A program made the translations under genes and the position numbers. From Dyella thiooxydans (GTDB taxonomy: Bacteria > Pseudomonadota > Gammaproteobacteria > Xanthomonadales > Rhodanobacteraceae), in assembly GCF_001641285.1 (NCBI RefSeq), contig NZ_CP014841.1:4118501-4182500 (forward strand): DNA of 64,000 nucleotides. The letters run 5' to 3'. This document shows, piece by piece, positions 45,121 through 53,573 of this stretch. The notes below the pieces were generated by a model that was not told the DNA's origin, did not search any database, and saw only the letters and a program-made list of their open reading frames with translations. How positions within the stretch are numbered: the first letter of the stretch is position 1; every line of letters starts with the position of its first letter.

Positions 45121-47748
45121 GTGAACTCCCAAGCCCCCGCGCCGCTTTCCGCGGACGCCCCCTGGATCGTGATGAAGTTCGGCGGCACCTCCGTCGCCAC
45201 GCTTCCCCGTTGGCAGAACATTCGTGAGCTGGTCGCCAGCCGCCGCGCCGAAGGCGCCCGCGTGCTGGTGGTCGTCTCCGCGCTGACCGGTATCACGGAC
45301 GCACTGAAACAGCTGTGCGGCGAGGGCGACCGGGCGAAACGGATGGCGGCGGCCGACGCGATCGCGCAGCGCCACTATGACCTGTTGGCGCACATGCAGC
45401 TGGAGACGCCGCCGACGCTGGCCGAACGGCTGCGCACGCTGGCCGAACTGGCCGACAAGGGTCCGGCCGAGCTGGGCGAGTTGGCCTGGTCGGCGCAGGT
45501 GCAGGCGCACGGCGAGCTGATGTCCAGCGCGCTGGGCGCGGCCTTTCTCAGCCACAGCGGCGTGCCGACCGAGTGGGTCGACGCGCGCGAGTGCCTGAGC
45601 GCGATCGCGCTGCCCAACCAGAACGAACGCACCCGGCTGCTCTCGGCGATGGTCGATGCCCGCCCCGATCCGGCGCTCAACGCCCGGCTGGCCGAGCGTG
45701 GCGAGGTGTTCATCACCCAGGGCTTCATCGCCCGCGAGGCGGACGTCGAAGGCAGCCGCCGACGCACGGTACTGCTCGGCCGCGGCGGCTCGGACACCTC
45801 GGCCTCGTACTTCGGCGCGCTGCTGAAGGCGGCGCGGGTGGAGATCTGGACCGACGTGGCCGGCATGTTCACCGCCAATCCGCGCCAGGTGCCGGGTGCA
45901 CGCCTGCTGCAGAAGCTGGACTACGAGGAGGCGCAGGAAATCGCCTCCACCGGTGCCAAGGTGCTGCACCCTCGCTGCCTGTCGCCGCTGCGCGAGCCGC
46001 GCGTGCCGCTGCTGATCAAGGACACCAACCGGCCCGAGCTGGAAGGCACCGTGATCGGCCCGGAGGTGCGCGAGCACGCGCCCAGCGTGAAGGCGATCAG
46101 CGCCCGCAAGGGCATCACCCTGGTGTCGATGGAGTCGGTCGGCATGTGGCAGCAGGTCGGCTTCCTCGCCGACGTGTTCGCGCAGTTCAAGCAGCATGGC
46201 CTGTCGGTGGACCTGATCGGCTCGGCCGAGACCAACGTCACCGTGTCGCTGGATCCGACCGAGAACCTGCTCGATTCCGACGCGGTCGCCGCGCTCGCCG
46301 CCGACCTGGCCAAGGTGTGCCGGGTCAAGGTGATCGCGCCTTGCGCGGCGATCACCCTGGTCGGACGCGGCATGCGCTCGATGCTGCACACGCTGTCCGG
46401 CGTGCTGGCCGAGTTCGGCCAGCTGCGCGTGCACCTGATCTCGCAGTCGTCGAACAACCTCAACCTGACCTTCGTGGTCGACGAGAGCGTGGTCGACGAA
46501 CTGCTGCCGCACCTGCACGAACTGCTGATCGCCGCCGGCGCGCTGCGCACCGACGACAGCGCGCTGTTCGGCCCGAGCTGGCAGGCGCTGTACGGCAGCG
46601 GCGAGACGCCGGTGGCGGCCTCTGCCTGGTGGCGCGAGGCCGAACGCGAGCGGCTGTTGGCGATCGCCGCCGAGGCGACCCCGCGCTACGTCTACCACCT
46701 GCCCACGGTGCGCGCGCAGGCACGCGAGCTGAAGACGCTGGCCGCGGTGGATCGCCTGCACTACGCGGTGAAGGCCAACACGCATCCGGCGATCCTGAAA
46801 GCCATTGCCGAGGAGGGCTTCGGCTTCGAGTGCGTCTCGCCGGGCGAACTGAAGGCGGTGATGGCGGCGGTGCCGGAGAGCGCGCCGCTGCTGTTCACGC
46901 CGAACTTCGCCCCGCGCGAGGACTACGCCTGGGCCCTGACCACCCGGGCCACCGTCTCGCTGGACTCGCTCTATCCGTTGGAACACTGGGGCGACACCTT
47001 CCGCGGCCGCGAGATCGTGCTGCGGCTGGACCTGGGTCGCGGCCTGGGCCATCACGAAAAGGTGCGCACCGGCGGCAGCGGCAGCAAGTTCGGCCTGCCG
47101 GTGGAGCAGCTCGATGCCTTCCTGCGCCTGGCCGACCGCCATGGCGTGACCGTGCGCGGCCTGCACGCGCACCTGGGCTCGGGCATCCTCGACGCCGGCC
47201 ACTGGGGTGAGGTCTATGCCCAGCTGGCCAGCCTGGCCGAACGCATCGGCAGCGTGGCCTTCCTCGACATCGGTGGCGGTCTCGGCGTGCCGTCGCACCC
47301 GGGTGAGGCGCGGCTGGACATCGCCGCGCTGGACAAGGTGCTGCGTGAGGTGAAGGCCGCCTATCCGCACTACCAGCTGTGGATGGAACCGGGCCGCTAC
47401 CTGGTGGCCGACGCCGGTGTGCTGCTGGCGAAAGTTACCCAGCAGAAGGGCAAGGGCGCGCTGCGCTACCTCGGCGTGGACACCGGCATGAACAGCCTGA
47501 TCCGGCCGGCGCTGTACGACGCCTGGCACGAGATCGTGAACCTCAGCCGCCTCGACGAGCCGGCCACCGCGCTCTATCAGGTGGTCGGTCCGATCTGCGA
47601 GAGCGGCGACGTGCTCGGCAGCGACCGCCGCCTGCCCGAGGCCAGCGAGGGCGACGTGGTGCTGATCGCCCAGGCCGGCGCCTACGGCAAGGTGATGTCC
47701 TCGCCGTACAACCTGCGTGACGATGCAGGGGAAGTGATCCTCGACTGA
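45121..47748 (+). CDS. lysAC: Bifunctional aspartate kinase / diaminopimelate decarboxylase
   Basis: This single 875-residue chain carries the first and last enzymes of lysine synthesis. The N-terminal aspartokinase has KFGGTS (19-24), RGGSDTSA and two ACT regulatory domains (QHGLSVDLIGSAETNVTVSL; VHLISQSSNNLNLTFVV). The C-terminal PLP enzyme has the lysine in HYAVKANTH (Lys551), SGSKFGLP, LHAHLGSG, the PLP-phosphate loop and QAGAYGKVMSSPYN. It supplies DAP for peptidoglycan and lysine for protein. The fusion is a marker of Xanthomonadales. GTG 45121 is chosen because homology begins there; ATG 45043 would add 26 residues. A dyad and a 212-bp spacer precede it; feedback control through the ACT domains is expected. 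Confidence 0.95.
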   Translation: MNSQAPAPLSADAPWIVMKFGGTSVATLPRWQNIRELVASRRAEGARVLVVVSALTGITDALKQLCGEGDRAKRMAAADAIAQRHYDLLAHMQLETPPTLAERLRTLAELADKGPAELGELAWSAQVQAHGELMSSALGAAFLSHSGVPTEWVDARECLSAIALPNQNERTRLLSAMVDARPDPALNARLAERGEVFITQGFIAREADVEGSRRRTVLLGRGGSDTSASYFGALLKAARVEIWTDVAGMFTANPRQVPGARLLQKLDYEEAQEIASTGAKVLHPRCLSPLREPRVPLLIKDTNRPELEGTVIGPEVREHAPSVKAISARKGITLVSMESVGMWQQVGFLADVFAQFKQHGLSVDLIGSAETNVTVSLDPTENLLDSDAVAALAADLAKVCRVKVIAPCAAITLVGRGMRSMLHTLSGVLAEFGQLRVHLISQSSNNLNLTFVVDESVVDELLPHLHELLIAAGALRTDDSALFGPSWQALYGSGETPVAASAWWREAERERLLAIAAEATPRYVYHLPTVRAQARELKTLAAVDRLHYAVKANTHPAILKAIAEEGFGFECVSPGELKAVMAAVPESAPLLFTPNFAPREDYAWALTTRATVSLDSLYPLEHWGDTFRGREIVLRLDLGRGLGHHEKVRTGGSGSKFGLPVEQLDAFLRLADRHGVTVRGLHAHLGSGILDAGHWGEVYAQLASLAERIGSVAFLDIGGGLGVPSHPGEARLDIAALDKVLREVKAAYPHYQLWMEPGRYLVADAGVLLAKVTQQKGKGALRYLGVDTGMNSLIRPALYDAWHEIVNLSRLDEPATALYQVVGPICESGDVLGSDRRLPEASEGDVVLIAQAGAYGKVMSSPYNLRDDAGEVILD

Positions 47749-47756
47749 CCGCGTTC

Positions 47757-47798
47757 CGCCCCCGCCCTGCCCGTACGTCGACGGGCAGGGCGGGGGCG
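47757..47798. other. Very stable 18-bp hairpin between lysAC and murL
   Basis: A perfect 18-bp GC-rich stem (47757-47774 with 47781-47798) with a 6-base loop follows the lysAC stop. It has no T-run, so it may be a 3' stabiliser or rho-associated pause rather than a classical terminator. A TAGAAT -10-like hexamer (47806-47811) just after it could start murL. Confidence 0.6.
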
Positions 47799-47851
47799 GC
47801 GCCGTTAGAATCTGCGCTTGCGCCGAGCCGCGGCCGGCGAGGGAGAACTAC

Positions 47852-49207
47852 GTGAGCCAACCGATCCAACCGCGCCTGACCCAGGTGTTCCGTTTTCTGC
47901 ATGCCCGTTATGCCGACGGCGTGGCCGAACTGGCCTATGCCTTCGACGAGGGAGAGCCGCTGGTCGAACGCATCCGCTTCCCTGCCGCCCCCGCCCTCCC
48001 GCCGGCGCGGCAGGCGGCGTTCGACGCGGCACTCAAGCTGCTGCACCTGATCGCCGGCGTGAGCTACTACAAGGCCGGCGTGCCGCCGACCATCGCCGTC
48101 GACGATGGTCCGCTGGACGATGCCACCGCCGACCTGCTTGACGCGCTGTACCTGAACGGCCTGGCCGAATTCGCCTACCGCAACGGGCTGGATCTGCGCG
48201 GTCGCATCCGTTTTCCGCGTGGCGGCCAGTCCTTGTCGGTGGCGCCGGTGCTGGGCCTGCCGAAGCGCACCCTGGTGCCGATCGGCGGCGGCAAGGATTC
48301 GCTGGTGGCGGTCGAGGCGATCAAATCCATCGGCGGTGACGCCACCGCGGTGTGGGTCGGCAACTCGCCGCTGATCGCCGCCTGTGCCGAGCGCACTAGC
48401 CTGCCCACGCTGAACATCCAGCGCGAGCTGGCGCCGGGCCTGTTCGAGCTGAACCGGCTCGGCGCGTGGAACGGCCACATCCCGGTCACCGCGGTGAACT
48501 CGGCGATCCTCGCCGTGGCGGCGATCCTCTACGGGCACGATTCCATCGCCTTCGCCAATGAGCGATCGGCCTCGGCGGCGACGCTGGAATACGAAGGGCA
48601 GCAGGTGAACCACCAGTGGAGCAAGGGCTACGCGTTCGAGACGCTGCTGTCGGACTGGCTGCACAGCCATGTGGCAGCGGATCTCGATTACTGCTCGCTG
48701 CTGCGTCCGTATTCGGAACTGGCGATCACCCGCGCCTTCGCGAAACTCACGCCGTACTTCGACAGCTTCTCCAGCTGCAACCGCAATTTCCGCATCCTCG
48801 GCCCGAAGCCCGCCGACCGCTGGTGCGGGCAGTGCCCGAAGTGCCATTTCGTGTTCCTCGCGCTGGCGCCGTTCCTGCCCAAGCCGCGGCTCCTTACCAT
48901 CTTCGGCCGCAACCTGCTGGACGACGAGTCGCAGGCGGCCGGCTTCGACGCGCTGCTCGAGTACCAGGACCACAAACCGTTCGAATGCGTGGGCGAGGGC
49001 GCCGAGGCACGGGCGGCGATGTACGCGCTGAGCCAGCGGCCGGAGTGGGCGGAGGATGCGCTCGTCGCACGCTTCCGCAGCGAGATCCTGCCGCAGCTCG
49101 ACGCATCGCAGCTGGCGCTGGAGCCGTGGCTGCAGCCGTCGGGCGAGCACCGCGTACCTGCACGGTTGCAGGGCGCCCTGGCGGCGATCGGCGGACCCAA
49201 CCCATGA
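47852..49207 (+). CDS. murL: UDP-MurNAc-L-Ala-L-Glu epimerase MurL
   Basis: MurL converts the terminal L-Glu of UDP-MurNAc-L-Ala-L-Glu to D-Glu in an ATP-dependent reaction, replacing the MurI/MurD route in Xanthomonas relatives. The 451-residue protein has a nucleotide-binding loop IGGGKDSLVAVEAIK (GGGKDS at 145-150), the conserved AVNSAILAVAAILYGHDSIAFANERSA region, NHQWSKGYAFE, and a cysteine cluster (FSSCNRNFR, WCGQCPKCHFVFL). GTG 47852 has GGGAG 6 bp upstream. The next gene is its functional partner murD2, separated by one palindromic repeat. The match in length, motifs and partner makes the call strong, although it is by recognition rather than alignment. Confidence 0.9.
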   Translation: MSQPIQPRLTQVFRFLHARYADGVAELAYAFDEGEPLVERIRFPAAPALPPARQAAFDAALKLLHLIAGVSYYKAGVPPTIAVDDGPLDDATADLLDALYLNGLAEFAYRNGLDLRGRIRFPRGGQSLSVAPVLGLPKRTLVPIGGGKDSLVAVEAIKSIGGDATAVWVGNSPLIAACAERTSLPTLNIQRELAPGLFELNRLGAWNGHIPVTAVNSAILAVAAILYGHDSIAFANERSASAATLEYEGQQVNHQWSKGYAFETLLSDWLHSHVAADLDYCSLLRPYSELAITRAFAKLTPYFDSFSSCNRNFRILGPKPADRWCGQCPKCHFVFLALAPFLPKPRLLTIFGRNLLDDESQAAGFDALLEYQDHKPFECVGEGAEARAAMYALSQRPEWAEDALVARFRSEILPQLDASQLALEPWLQPSGEHRVPARLQGALAAIGGPNP

Positions 49208-49210
49208 TCT

Positions 49211-49282
49211 GTAGGAGCGCACCCTGTGCGCGACTGCATTTCCCGGGATCCACGTCCGGTCGCGCACAGGGTGCGCTCCTAC
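49211..49282. repeat. Single REP-like palindrome inside the murL-murD2 operon
   Basis: Perfect 23-bp arms (49211-49233 and 49260-49282) surround 26 bp. The arms share the GTAGGAGC...CCCTGTG sequence with the 86-bp array at 19608-19930, so both belong to one repeat family. The flank after the right arm (AGGGG) doubles as the ribosome-binding site of murD2. Confidence 0.9.
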
Positions 49283-49294
49283 AGGGGCTGGGCC

Positions 49295-50650
49295 GTGCGT
49301 ATCGCTGACCTGGTGGGACGGCGCGTCGCGATCTGGGGCTTTGGCCGCGAGGGGCGGGCGGCGATCACCGCGATCCGCGCGCAGCTGCCGGCGTTGCCGT
49401 TGGCGCTGTACTGCAGCGAGGCCGAGGTGGATGCGGCACGGGCCTTCGATCCGGCGCTGACCGTGCATGGCATCGAGCCTGACGCGGTGGCGCTGTCCGC
49501 CTGCGACGTGGTGGTGAAGTCGCCGGGCATCTCGATCTACAAGCCGGCAGTGACCACGGCGCAGGCGCAGGGCACGGTATTCACCTCCGGCACCGCGCTG
49601 TGGTTCGGCGGGCATCCGGACGCCCGCGTGGTCGCGGTCACCGGCACCAAGGGCAAAAGCACCACCACCGCGTTGCTGGCTCACCTTGCGCGAAGTCTTG
49701 ATGTTCGCACCGCGCTGGCCGGCAACATCGGCTTGCCGTTGCTGGAGCTGGATGGCCAGTCGGCTGATCTGTGGGCGATCGAGCTTTCCAGCTTCCAGAC
49801 CGGTGAGGCCGGCCCGCTGGAGCTGGCCGTGGTGACCAGCCTGTACGAGGAGCACCTGGACTGGCACGGCTCGCGCGAGCGCTACGTGGCTGACAAGCTC
49901 AGGCTCGGCGACCGGGCACGCACCCTGCTGGTGAACGGCCAGCAGGCCAACCTGTTGGCGCTGACGACCGCGCACGCGGACCGTCGCTTGTTCGGCGAGC
50001 CGGATGGCTGGCATGTCGCCGACGGTTTCATCCGCCGCGGCAAGCGCGAGGTCTTCCCGGTGGCGCAGCTCGGCGTGCCCGGCCTGCACAACGCACTCAA
50101 TGCCAGCGCCGCGCTGGCCGCGCTGGAGCTGCTCGGTTACGACGCGCTGGCCGCGGCGCCGGCGCTGGCCACCTTCCGCCCTTTGCCGCACCGGCTGCAG
50201 CCGCTGGGACGGCGGGATGGGCTGGACTGGATCAACGATTCCATCGCCACCACGCCTCCGGCGGTGGTGGCGGCGCTGGAGAGCCTGCCGGGGCGCGAGA
50301 TCAGCGTGCTGGTGGGCGGCTACGACCGGGGCGTGGACTGGGCGCCGTTCGTCACGCACGTGCAGGCGCATCCGCCGCGGGCGATCGTCTGCATGGGGGC
50401 GAACGGTCCGCGCATCGAAGCGGCGCTCGTCGCCGGCAACGTCGCCTGCCCGGTGTCGCGCGTGGCTGACCTGGCCGCGGCGGTGGAGGCAGGGCGTGCC
50501 GCTACGCCCGCGGGCGGCGTGGTGCTGATGTCGCCCGGCGCGCCGAGCTTCGACCAGTTCAAGGACTACGCCGAGCGCGGCCGCCGCTTCGCCACGCTGG
50601 CTGGCTTCGAGGCCGACGCCACCGGCATCGATGGCCTCGGCATCCGCTGA
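49295..50650 (+). CDS. murD2: UDP-N-acetylmuramoyl-L-alanine--L-glutamate ligase MurD2
   Basis: MurD2 adds L-Glu (rather than D-Glu) to UDP-MurNAc-L-Ala, giving the substrate of MurL. The 451-residue Mur ligase has an N-terminal Rossmann domain (VAIWGFGREGRAA), the ATP-binding loop GTKGKSTT (117-124), the ELSSFQ metal-binding segment, the LYEEHLDWHGS motif, the ligase-domain core PHRLQPLGRRDGLDWINDSIATTP and the C-terminal VGGYDRG. GTG 49295 is preceded by AGGGG from the repeat flank. It follows murL directly and overlaps the next gene by 20 bp. A separate ordinary MurD may exist elsewhere. Specificity for L-Glu is inferred from the pairing with murL. Confidence 0.9.
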   Translation: MRIADLVGRRVAIWGFGREGRAAITAIRAQLPALPLALYCSEAEVDAARAFDPALTVHGIEPDAVALSACDVVVKSPGISIYKPAVTTAQAQGTVFTSGTALWFGGHPDARVVAVTGTKGKSTTTALLAHLARSLDVRTALAGNIGLPLLELDGQSADLWAIELSSFQTGEAGPLELAVVTSLYEEHLDWHGSRERYVADKLRLGDRARTLLVNGQQANLLALTTAHADRRLFGEPDGWHVADGFIRRGKREVFPVAQLGVPGLHNALNASAALAALELLGYDALAAAPALATFRPLPHRLQPLGRRDGLDWINDSIATTPPAVVAALESLPGREISVLVGGYDRGVDWAPFVTHVQAHPPRAIVCMGANGPRIEAALVAGNVACPVSRVADLAAAVEAGRAATPAGGVVLMSPGAPSFDQFKDYAERGRRFATLAGFEADATGIDGLGIR

Positions 50651-51287
50651 GGTGCCGGTCGCTTGCCCGCTGTGCGGGGCGGCGACCGGTGCGCCGTGGC
50701 GCGAGGCTACCGGCGTCTACCGGCACTGTCCCAGGTGCGACCTGGTCAGCCGCGATCGCGCGACCTGGCTCGATGCCGAGGCCGAGCGCGCGTATTACGG
50801 CACGCACGACAACCGCGTCGATGATCCGGGTTACCGGCGCTTCCTGGGTCAGCTCGCCGATCCACTGATCGCCTGCCTCGCGCCCGGTGCGCGCGGTCTG
50901 GACTACGGCTGCGGCGCGGCGCCAGCGCTGGCCTCGATGCTCACCGATGCCGGCTTTCCCGCCGTCGGCTACGACCCGTTCTTCGCGGCCGACGACACCC
51001 TGCTCGACGCACGCTACGACTTCGTCACCTGCACCGAGGTGCTCGAGCACATGCACGATCCGCTGCGCGACCTGACGCGCATCGATGCGCTGCTGAAGCC
51101 CGGCGGCTGGCTCGGCCTGATGACCGAACTGCGCCCGCCGATGGCCGACTTCGCCCGCTGGCACTACCACCGCGATCCGACCCACGTCGGTTTTCATTCC
51201 GAAGCGTCGCTGCGCTGGATTGCGGCCCGCTTCGGCTGGACGGTGACGGCGATCGGACGCCGCGTCAGCCTGTTCCGGCGGGTGTAA
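50631..51287 (+). CDS. Class I SAM-dependent methyltransferase with N-terminal zinc-ribbon-like Cys pairs
   Basis: This 218-residue protein opens with two cysteine pairs (CPLCG, Cys12 and Cys15; CPRCDLVS, Cys33 and Cys36) resembling a zinc ribbon, then a Rossmann methyltransferase: LDYGCGAAPALASML (SAM loop), VGYDPFFAADD, TEVLEHMHDPLRDL and LLKPGGWLGLMTE. The substrate is unknown; such proteins often modify lipids, sugars or small molecules. It overlaps murD2 by 20 bp, which implies coupling to the cell-wall genes. A GTG at 50652, just after the murD2 stop, is an alternative start that would still keep the cysteines. The downstream hairpin serves the opposite strand. Confidence 0.82.
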   Translation: MASASAEVPVACPLCGAATGAPWREATGVYRHCPRCDLVSRDRATWLDAEAERAYYGTHDNRVDDPGYRRFLGQLADPLIACLAPGARGLDYGCGAAPALASMLTDAGFPAVGYDPFFAADDTLLDARYDFVTCTEVLEHMHDPLRDLTRIDALLKPGGWLGLMTELRPPMADFARWHYHRDPTHVGFHSEASLRWIAARFGWTVTAIGRRVSLFRRV

Positions 51288-51319
51288 CGCCACCCGGCCG
51301 GCCCGACGCGACGGGGACG

Positions 51320-51348
51320 AAAAAGGGCGCGACGTTGCCGTCGCGCCC
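51320..51348 (-). terminator. Intrinsic terminator of the M13 peptidase gene
   Basis: On the minus strand a perfect 10-bp stem (51348-51339 with 51334-51325) and 4-base loop are followed by five T (51324 to 51320). It lies 25 bp after the original M13 stop codon. Confidence 0.88.
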
Positions 51349-51373
51349 CGGGGGTGTCACGGCCGGTCGGGCC

Positions 51374-53486
51374 TTACCAGATCTTCACGCGCTGGTCCGG
51401 ATCCAGGTACATCGTCTGGCCCGGCTTCACGTCGAACGCCTTGTACCAGTCGTCCATGTTGCGCACGGTCTCGGCGCGGAACTGCGCCGGGGCGTGCACG
51501 TCGGTCGCCGCGCGCACGCGGGCGGCGGCATCGCGGGTCTTCGAGCGCCAGGTCTCGCCGAAGGCGATGAAGAAGCGCTGGTCGCCGGTCAGGCCGTCGA
51601 TCACCGGCGCCGGCTTGCCGCCGAGCGAGGCGTGGTAGGCGGCCAGCGCGGCGGTGAGGCCGGACACGTCGGCGATGTTCTCGCCCAGTGTCTGCTGCCC
51701 GTTCACGTGCAGGCCCGGCAGGATCTCGTATGCCGTCGTACTGCTTGACCAGCTTCTGGCCCGCGGCCTCGAAGTGCTTGAGGTCGTCCGGCGTCCACCA
51801 GTTGGCCAGCTTGCCCTGCGCGTCGAAATCGGCGCCGGTGTTGTCGAAGCTGTGGCTGATCTCGTGGCCGATCACTGCGCCGATCGAGCCGTAGTTGGCG
51901 GCCGGGTCGGCCTTCGGATCGAAGAACGGCGCCTCGAGGATCGCCGCCGGGAAGTTCAGCGCGTTCTGCAGCGGCAGGTTCACCGCATTGACCGTCTGCG
52001 GGGTCATCCACCACTCGCCGCGGTCGACCGGCTGGCCGATCTTGGCGCGCTGGTGCTGGTACTCCAGTTCCACGGCGCGCAGGTGGTTGCCTAGCGCATC
52101 GTCCGGCTTGACCGTCAGCGAGCTGTAGTCGCGCCAGGTATCCGGATAGCCCACGCTGACGCGCAGCGTCTTGATCTTCTCTTTGGCCTTTCCCTTGGTG
52201 GCAGGAGTCATCCAGGTCAGCGTGTCGATGCGCTGGTCGAAGGCGTTGACGATGTTCTTCACCATCGTTTCGACTTCGGCCTTGGACGAGGCCGGGAAGT
52301 AGTTCTTCACGTAGATCTGGCCCACCGCATCACCGAGGTCGGTGCTGGTGGCGTCGATCGCATCCTTGGCGCGCGGGCGCTGCTGCGGGATGCCCTGCAG
52401 GTCGTGGCCGTAGAAGCCGAACGCAAGGTCGGCGTAGCCCTTGGGCAGCAGGCTCGCGCTGCTGTTGATGGTGTGGAAGCGCAGCAGGGTCTTCCAGGCG
52501 GACAGCGGCTCGCTGCCGACCAGCTTCGCCAGGCCGGTGACGGCATCCGGCTGCCACACGTCGATGGTCTTCACGCCGTCGAGGCCGGCGGCCTTGAAGT
52601 AGGCCGGCCAGTCCAGCCCAGGAGCCTTCTTGGCGAAGTCGGCGGTCGGCCACAGGTTGTTCGCCTTGTGCACGTCCTGGCTGTCGACCAGGCTGGTCTG
52701 TGCCTTGGCGATCTTGGTTTCCAGCGCGAGGATGGTGTTCGCTTCGGCCTCGGCGTTCTTGTCGCCGGCCTGCTTGAGCAGGGCCACGACATACGCGTGG
52801 TACTGGTCGCGGGTGGTCTTGGTCGCGGCGTCATCGGACAGGTAATAGTCGCGGCTGGGCAGGGCCAGGCCGCCCTGCAGCAGGTAGGCAATGTTCTGCG
52901 ACGGGTCTTCCAGGCCCTGGGTGACGAACAGGCCGAACAGGTGGCTGGTGTGGAAGTTGGTGGCGTTGATCGGATCGACGTCGGCGCGCAGGCGGCTGCC
53001 GAGCACCTTGGCCAGGTCGGCGCGGGACTTGATGCCTTCGATCGCCGACAGCTCCGGCTCGAGCGGCTTCAGGCCGGCCTTTTCGATCGCATCGGTGTTC
53101 ATGTACGCGGCGTAGTAGTCGGCGATCTTGCGCGCGTTCGAGCCGGCGGCCGGATTGCCCTCGCCGGCTTTCTGGATCAGCTCGGCGGTGCGCTTCTGGG
53201 CCAATTCGTAGAGCTTGAGGAACGAGCCGGTGCTGGAGCGGTCCGCCGGAATCTGCGTGTCCTTGAACCAGGTGCCATTGGTGTACTGGAAGAAGCCGTC
53301 ACCGGCGGGCTTGGACTTGTCCATGCCGGCCAGGTCGATGCCGATCGGTGCCGGCGCGGGCGCGGCGGCGGTCTTCGGCGCGGTGCTTGCCGGGGCGGGG
53401 GCCTTCGACGAGGGGGCTTCGGAATGACCGCACGCGGCGAGCGCGGCGCAGACAGCGGTGGCAAGCATCCAGCGGGTGGGCTTCAT
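51374..53486 (-). pseudogene. M13 family metallopeptidase, frameshifted near the C-terminus
   Basis: A lipoprotein zinc peptidase of the neprilysin/PepO family, normally about 700 residues. From ATG 53486 (GGAG upstream) the frame runs through a lipobox (LAACG), the N-lobe and the zinc site HEISH (541-545). At 51731-51734 one extra base appears: KLVKQYDG should continue YEILPGLHVNGQQTLGENIADVSG, split here as YEILPGLHVNG then QQTLGENIAD, but shifts into an unrelated Arg-rich frame. The remaining original frame (51374 to about 51730) keeps the third zinc ligand (GENIAD) and the typical end KIW. A translated product from the shifted frame would lack this glutamate and be inactive. Either a true recent frameshift or an assembly error in a GC-rich stretch. 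Confidence 0.85.
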
Positions 53487-53573
53487 CGGAGAACTCCGGG
53501 TGGGAAAATCCCCACACCATACGCTCCCTTTCCGGGCCCTGCAGCATGACCGACGACGCATGCGCCGGTGGCG

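Noticed and set aside
47757-47798. Intrinsic terminator between lysAC and murL
   Set aside because: The stem is excellent but there is no T-run on either strand, so it is listed only as a hairpin.
44908-50371. Long minus-strand open frames (873 and 942 codons) opposite lysAC, murL and murD2
   Set aside because: The plus-strand genes show complete family motifs; the minus frames have only low-complexity His/Arg/Gln-rich sequence and no recognisable domain.
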